Below, one piece after another: positions 58,901-64,000 of a stretch of DNA of 64,000 nt. The position numbers and the translations under genes are program-made. The DNA lies in contig OZ020263.1 of the NCBI GenBank assembly GCA_963971285.1, positions 1,674,001 to 1,738,000 of the forward strand, given 5' to 3'. The DNA is from Astropecten irregularis (taxonomy: Eukaryota; Echinodermata; Asteroidea; Paxillosida; Astropectinidae). Below the pieces are notes generated by a model. The model was given only the letters and a program-made list of their open reading frames with translations, was not told the origin of the DNA and did no database searches. Within the stretch, counting starts at the first letter, position 1. Every line of letters starts with the position of its first letter.

Positions 58901-61769
58901 GCCCATGAGTGTTTTGAGATTGGTCGCATCGCCTACAACGCCAACGATTATTTCCACTCTCGGCTCTGGATGTTGGAAGCTATGGACAGAGTTGACCGTC
59001 CAGTCGACCCAGACACGACCGTGCAGAAGGCCGACATTCTGGACTACCTGTCGTTCATATACTACATGGTACATACTCATCTCATAGTTTCTTTATACAA
59101 ACCATTTGAAGATGAGTGGCCCCAGAAATATTTATTATTGCTAGATTCATTATATATTAGATTTATTATTTTTATAGTAAGTGCCAGCTGGAACATTATT
59201 TCTGAAAACAAAATTTGCTATTAAAATGTTAATCTTATATGATCCTTGTGATACAGCAGTATTTGAGTGGTTTCATGGATTTGGCCGCAAATCATTTAGA
59301 AATAATACACGATGAGTTTGCACAATGTCAATTGTCTTTTTATGCGAACAATGATTAATTGTTCTACCTTTTGTTATCTGTAGAATGGTGACATGGATCA
59401 GGCTCTGGCGTATACCGACAAGCTGTTAGCACTTGGTGAGTTTGGCTGTGCACTCTCTTTTGATAGCATAGAGCAGGAGATTACTCTGTAGTTTTCAGGC
59501 TCGTGTCACACGAGGCAATTGAATTTGATGTGACACACCTCTCTCCAACGTTTCAAAAACAGAGCCTGACCACGAGCGCGGCAACAGCAACAAGCGCTAC
59601 TTCGAGTACCACCTGTCCAAGAAGAGCCGGCCACGCGGGGACTTTGACGAAGGGGAGGAAGAGGAAGATGAGGATGATGAAGAAGGCTGGGTGGAGGTTG
59701 ATGAAACCAAGAAGCCTGCGGAGGAAGAGCTGAAGCCCTTCTCCTCACCGGAGAGAAAAGCCTACGAGGCGCTCTGCCGAGGAGATCCTGGCTCCGTCAA
59801 GGTACGATTCGGGGAAACCAGTTTCTTGTTCTTAGTTTTCCATTCTGTCTTCCTGTGTTCAAACTTCAACGTCTTACGTACATGTAGTAAAATGCTTGGA
59901 GTTTTAGGAGGGCCTAACATTTTTAGCCTTACAGAATCTTTCTCAAAGGGTAAATGGTCAGAGTTAGGAGGGCCTGACGTGTTTCGATACTAGCAGGATC
60001 TTTATCGATGGCTTAATGACAAGAGGACAAGAACATGCAAGTAAAGATACACGTACAAATGGATGAGAGGATCAGATCAAGGGGCGGAAGGGGTTGTCAG
60101 AGTGACTCCATAGTGGTTGTACATGATTATCAAGGCTTCTGTTAACATTTGTTGTCTGTTATATGGGCACATCCACTACAAGTTTTTTAGCTTTTCCTCC
60201 ACACTTTCATGATTCATAATTTCCTTTGTTTTTATCTTATGTGGAAATAAATGTATTACCGTAATTACCACATAAGCAGTGATTATTCAAAGTTTGGACT
60301 TCTATTTACCAGAAAAGGTTGAAATTTGTTTCTTTCTCGACAGCCGCCTAAGAATCGCAGTGTGCTGATGTGCCGTTTCACCCACTTCAACAACCCTCGC
60401 CTCTACATCCAACCGGCCAAGGAGGAGGTGGTCTTTGACCATCCCAGGCTGGTCATCTTCCACGACATCCTGAACGACGCCGAGATCAAGAAGGTTAAGA
60501 GTCTGGCCGCACCAAGGGTGAGTGAGTGAATCCTGGTGACGGGACATTGTGCTCCCTTATAATATCTGTGTGTTTTCATTTTGTGCGCAACCTGTAGAGG
60601 GCGCTATTTACCATTACCTGGGCTTGAGTCTGGCATAGTTGATGCTTATCGGGCAGTTTTGGCATCATGTGCCGCCATCGTATGATGACAAGAAAACGAT
60701 GCAAATGCACAGAGCTATGCAAGCGCCCTAATAGGATGGACCACGGAGCTGTCCTCCCTGTAACCTAACTGTAGAGGGCGCCCTTCAAAAACAACGTTTC
60801 GTGCATAAGGTTTGTGATAGTCACACCCTGATTCATCAGTGGCTATAATAAGAGTATATTGCACCAATAGCGCTGCACACTAAAAAATAGCTCACTGGAT
60901 CTCAGACAAACATTGCAAACGTGTGAGGGTAAGTGCACACTGATAAATTTCCTCTGTACAATCGCCAAGCAACAACTTGGCAAATTGCGTTTGGCCCGTG
61001 GAAGAACGAAGCTGAGAAGTTTAGGATTGAGATCTATACACCTTTTCAATAAATTTTCCTCCATCTTTGCTTGTGAATACAGTTGAACAGGGCCACCATT
61101 CAGAATCCCGTGACCGGCAAACTGGAGTACGCCGACTATCGCATCAGCAAGAGTGCCTGGCTAAGGGAGGACTTAGACCCCATGGTGACCACCATAAGAC
61201 ACAGGGTATCAGACTATTCGGGACTGGAACTACGCACAGCTGAAGAACTGCAGGTGAGTCAGGATACCAAACGCCTTATCAGTGAGACCTTTCTTTTCGT
61301 TGACGAACAAACTGCGCTGGTTGGCATGGAAGGCCAAATGTTGCAAAAACAATGTTAACTAAATCTGATATTTTTCCCATTCTGCAACATTTCGATCGTC
61401 TTTAGCAGTGGAATCAGTTGCTTTGTCTCTTCTTTCTTTCTACTTTTCATAAGATCATCAAATAACCAGAAGGGAAACTGACTGAATTTTTAAGTCATTG
61501 AAAGGTGAACACAGAAAATTTGACTGGAGCGGGATTCGAACCGGCGACCTCCTGTATGGTATTCAGGGGGTCGCTGGTTCGAATCCCGCTCCAGTCAATT
61601 TTTCAGTCAATTTTCTTTGTTTACTTTCATAAGTTATGTTTGTACTCTTAAAGGCATTCCCATACAAGTTCTGTAATTGTTTTTCCTACAATGTTGTTAT
61701 TTTTCCCCCATACAGGTTGTTAATTATGGTATAGGTGGCCACTACGAACCTCACTTTGATTTTGCAAGG
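49960..61769 (+). CDS. P4HA: Prolyl 4-hydroxylase alpha subunit, 3' part beyond the window
   Basis: Alpha subunit of collagen prolyl 4-hydroxylase, an ER iron/2-oxoglutarate dioxygenase that hydroxylates procollagen prolines in complex with PDI. Exons: 49960-50129, 53323-53477, 54160-54324, 58902-59068, 59384-59435, 59563-59801, 60344-60517, 61083-61253, 61716-61769; 449 codons, phases continuous. The ATG at 49960 follows an acceptor at 49941-49942 with 17 nt of 5' UTR, so a noncoding exon lies upstream. Signal peptide MRMLALVGLLGLMAACQA. The N-terminal dimerisation part has SHPVNALLLVKR; the peptide-substrate-binding TPR part has DYFPANEDLKGA, LLRLQDTYKLD, HECFEIGRIAY and YFEYHLSKK. An acidic run (265-277, DEGEEEEDEDDEE) precedes the catalytic domain. 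The catalytic part has NRATIQNPVTG, YRISKSAWL, TAEELQ and GGHYEPHFDFAR, with iron ligands His444 and Asp446. The third ligand and the 2-oxoglutarate lysine lie right of the window. Whether it is P4HA1 or P4HA2 type is not decided. Confidence 0.93.
54420..54735. repeat. Repeat region built on ATCCTGAATCCTCC
   Basis: The motif ATCCTGAATCCTCC or close variants recurs about five times with a period near 60-75 bp, each followed by AATCCTCCA-type and AAATGCG or AAAATGA stretches. It begins AACCCTAACCCCC and ends in GGTGGGTTAGGG, so it may be a CTAACCC-ended element with internal tandem repeats. It lies in a P4HA intron. Confidence 0.7.
58625..58757. mobile_element. MITE of the GTGTCCCAAATCTCTGGCT family
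   Basis: CATGTGTTCCAATTCTCTGA and the inverted CCAGAGATTTGGGACACAGG; similar throughout to 37336-37466. It lies in the P4HA intron just before the exon at 58902. Confidence 0.75.
61495..61615. mobile_element. Fold-back pair of SINE ends in a P4HA intron
   Basis: An inverted copy (tail, then GACTGGAGCGGGATTCGAAC) is followed at once by a direct copy (GTTCGAATCCCGCTCCAGTC, then tail TTTTCTTTGTTTAC). The two meet around 61560, giving an almost perfect hairpin. Confidence 0.8.
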
Positions 61770-63328
61770 GTGAGTATTTCATTTATTTCCCTCTTTTTGC
61801 ATTCATTCCTTTCCAATAACTGCTGCTTGCTTCAGTCACATACTGCATGGAGGCAACTACTAACCGTAACAGAATATCATGAAAATGAAGCTTATCCAAA
61901 TAATCCGTCTAGATCCCTAATCCCCTGGGATTATCTCCATTAATACACCTAATGCAATGGAATGCAGCGAACGCAGGCGTACACACAGATATGATTGCAC
62001 TGTATGGTGAACCAGTACATGCCAACCTCGGCGCTAAGTCCCTACCCTGCTAAATTCACCAGAATGAAAAGGATGGAGTCCCTCCCCCCACCCCTAAAAA
62101 ACAAAAAAAAAATCCCCAAACCAAAATAACCACACCGTCGCATGTAATTTCAAAGTATGTTTTGAAATGTCCCATACTTTTGTGGAATTCGTCGAAATAA
62201 AAATGCCATTATTGCCATGACATGGCAAAATGGCTGGAAAGTCCCATATAATTATGTGAACTTGACATTGACAATACGGATTTTAAACTCATAGTCGATA
62301 TTAGGACATTAAAAGTCTTGCAAAGCACATAACATCAGATGTCTATAATACCTATAGGTGTCATCAGTCAATGGTTAGCATTTGACTACTATCAAATCCA
62401 TATCATACATTCACCATTGGTAGCCATCTAGAAATAAATACTTTTTAATACATATTTCCACAAGTTTACACTAAACTTTACGAAGCGATTTCATTGACAT
62501 CCGTAGGATATTAATCTGTAATCTGCCAGTACTACATTCTTAGACTAAAATTGCCATCTTAATTAAACATGTCGTGATTTTTTTGTTTATAATCATAGAA
62601 TTAGAAACACAGGCAGCAAAATGCACTTAAGCCATATAACTCATGTTTAATTCAGAATCCATTTCTTAGTATCAGACCGACCGAGACATTAGTTTGCATT
62701 AACGTCATTTAAAAAAAATGATGATAGGAACTACATGTTTTTTTTAAATACTCCATTTTCATTTATTTAGTTTTCATTCCAATCAAATCATACTTTTCAT
62801 CCTCAAATTACTTCATTTTTTAGTTACTTCAATTACCAAAATAATATCTCATTTCAATTGAATCAATTACTGTGCACATATTATTTTTTTTTCACATACT
62901 TTGTTTTATTTGTTTAGATTGGTTTGCGGAATCCATTGTTATTTTGATTGAATATTTAATCGCAAATTTCTCTTCAGGAAGTGATACACGAATAAGTCTC
63001 AGAGATAAATGATAATTTTTAATTGATTTAATAATAATCATGATAATTTAGATGTCTTTGTGTTGCCATAGTAAACAACCAGTTTGGTTTTTCTTCCTGT
63101 TTCTGCTTGAAAAACAAAAAACAAAAACAAATCTATACGGTGATAAGATTGTTGGATAAATTTGCTGATATGCCTGTCTTGTTTATTAACAGTTAAACTT
63201 TTCTTCTCCTTTTCCCTATATTCTGAGCTTGTTTTATCGTCTGAAACCAATTCCTCACACATTGTTTGCTCTTCCCTGTTCTACGCAATATTTCTGTCTC
63301 TCCCACCTCCCCCTCGCCCCTTCCCCAG

Positions 63329-63412
63329 GATGCCAAACCCCCGCACGAGCCTCAACGCCCCGATTACCGACTAAGCCCCGCCCCCTCAGTCTTGTTGCCT
63401 TTATGCCAATCT
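63329..63412 (+). CDS. Doubtful candidate exon of P4HA after the HFDFAR exon
   Basis: A strong pyrimidine tract and CAG end at 63328, followed by a phase-0 open stretch of 28 codons beginning DAKPPHEPQRPDYR and a possible GTGAGC donor at 63413. The phase fits the preceding P4HA exon, where vertebrate P4HA1 places mutually exclusive exons. But it lacks the GTGNR-type motif expected at this point and does not resemble known P4HA sequence. The true next exon may lie beyond the window. Confidence 0.2.
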
Positions 63413-63493
63413 GTGAGCTGCCTTTGCTATGCATTATGATTCGAATGCTATCCTGACCTGCACAAGTACATGATGTATGTATGATGTATGAGC

Positions 63494-63611
63494 ATTCCCG
63501 GAGATAAGTCCACTCTTTATGGTATTAAAGCTGGTATCCAGCTTCTACAGTAAACTAACTCACTGTTGGGTCTGGGTACCAGCTAATCAGAGTGGACTTA
63601 TCTCCAGGAAT
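63494..63611. mobile_element. MITE with ATTCCCGGAGATAAGTCC ends
   Basis: ATTCCCGGAGATAAGTCCAC and the inverted GTGGACTTATCTCCAGGAAT bound 118 bp; the inner part has CTGGTATCCAGC and GGTACCAGC inverted segments. Confidence 0.85.
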
Positions 63612-64000
63612 ATTTTTTTTTTTTATTTAGTATTTAATTGATTTTTCAATCTTTTCTCTGGCTTTACTTCTAAAAACAAATATATTAAATGCCGCCTCAC
63701 TTTTTTGTTTCTTTTTCAAACTTTCTTCAAAAATAATTACTGGAAAATGAACAAAAATCTCAAAACTAAAAAAGCAAAGCTTCATGTATTAATGTGCTTT
63801 TGTCTAATTTTAGCGTTCAATTTGTTGTTGTTTTTTGCTCCTTTGAAAAAAAATTGAGCATGTGACTCTTGCTGTCAATCTGCTATTTATTATACAAAAA
63901 AAAAAAAAAAAAAAATTGGCTGATTATCTGTACTAAATGCTGTTCATACAAAAAAAAATAAACTTTTCATGCACCCTCCCCCTAAATTTGAATAGTGCTT

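Larger units (their letters stand above)
61770..64000. other. P4HA intron or 3' continuation up to the window edge
   Basis: AT-rich sequence with no recognisable catalytic-domain exon; the expected GTGNR-type and third-iron-ligand exons are not found. It includes the doubtful exon at 63329 and the MITE at 63494. Confidence 0.6.

Overview
The window is eukaryotic genomic DNA from an animal: genes have many short GT-AG exons, long AT-rich introns, and dense small inverted-repeat elements and tRNA-derived SINEs. The gene content (MAD2, secreted neutral ceramidase, collagen prolyl 4-hydroxylase alpha) is metazoan. The many TAGGCCTA-type motifs, TAGAGGGCGC element ends and the repeat style suggest a marine invertebrate deuterostome, most likely an echinoderm such as a sea star. 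The organism call is inference.

Layout. (1) 415-3164, minus strand: four of probably five coding exons of MAD2L1 (spindle checkpoint HORMA protein); the 3' exon lies left of the window. (2) 3396-14381, plus strand: neutral ceramidase gene A, 19 exons, 719 codons. It starts 231 bp from the MAD2L1 start codon, head to head. Its catalytic serine position is threonine. (3) 14382-32066: no gene I can support. It holds many MITEs, a short GGCCTA minisatellite, an old diverged tandem array of about 350 bp units, traces of degraded coding sequence, and a 3.6 kb satellite of about 46 copies of an 80 bp unit with higher-order structure. (4) 32067-42454, minus strand: neutral ceramidase gene B, 19 exons, 724 codons, with all checked catalytic motifs intact. 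A and B are tail to tail and share nearly all exon lengths and every intron phase. (5) 44193-46368, minus strand: a third ceramidase-type first exon, upstream of gene B and split by a 1.94 kb palindromic transposable element that carries a smaller nested MITE. It could have been an alternative first exon of gene B. (6) 46369-49942: intergenic. (7) 49960-61769 and onward, plus strand: prolyl 4-hydroxylase alpha subunit, nine exons visible (449 codons), running off the right edge before the rest of the catalytic domain.

The ceramidases would act outside the cell or at its surface, splitting ceramide into sphingosine and fatty acid. P4HA acts in the endoplasmic reticulum on procollagen. MAD2 acts at kinetochores. 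Nothing indicates a joint pathway; the locus is best read as a ceramidase family cluster between two unrelated housekeeping genes. Exon boundaries were read by eye from splice consensus, frame continuity and remembered human protein sequences. For both complete genes the summed exon lengths are divisible by three and end in a stop.
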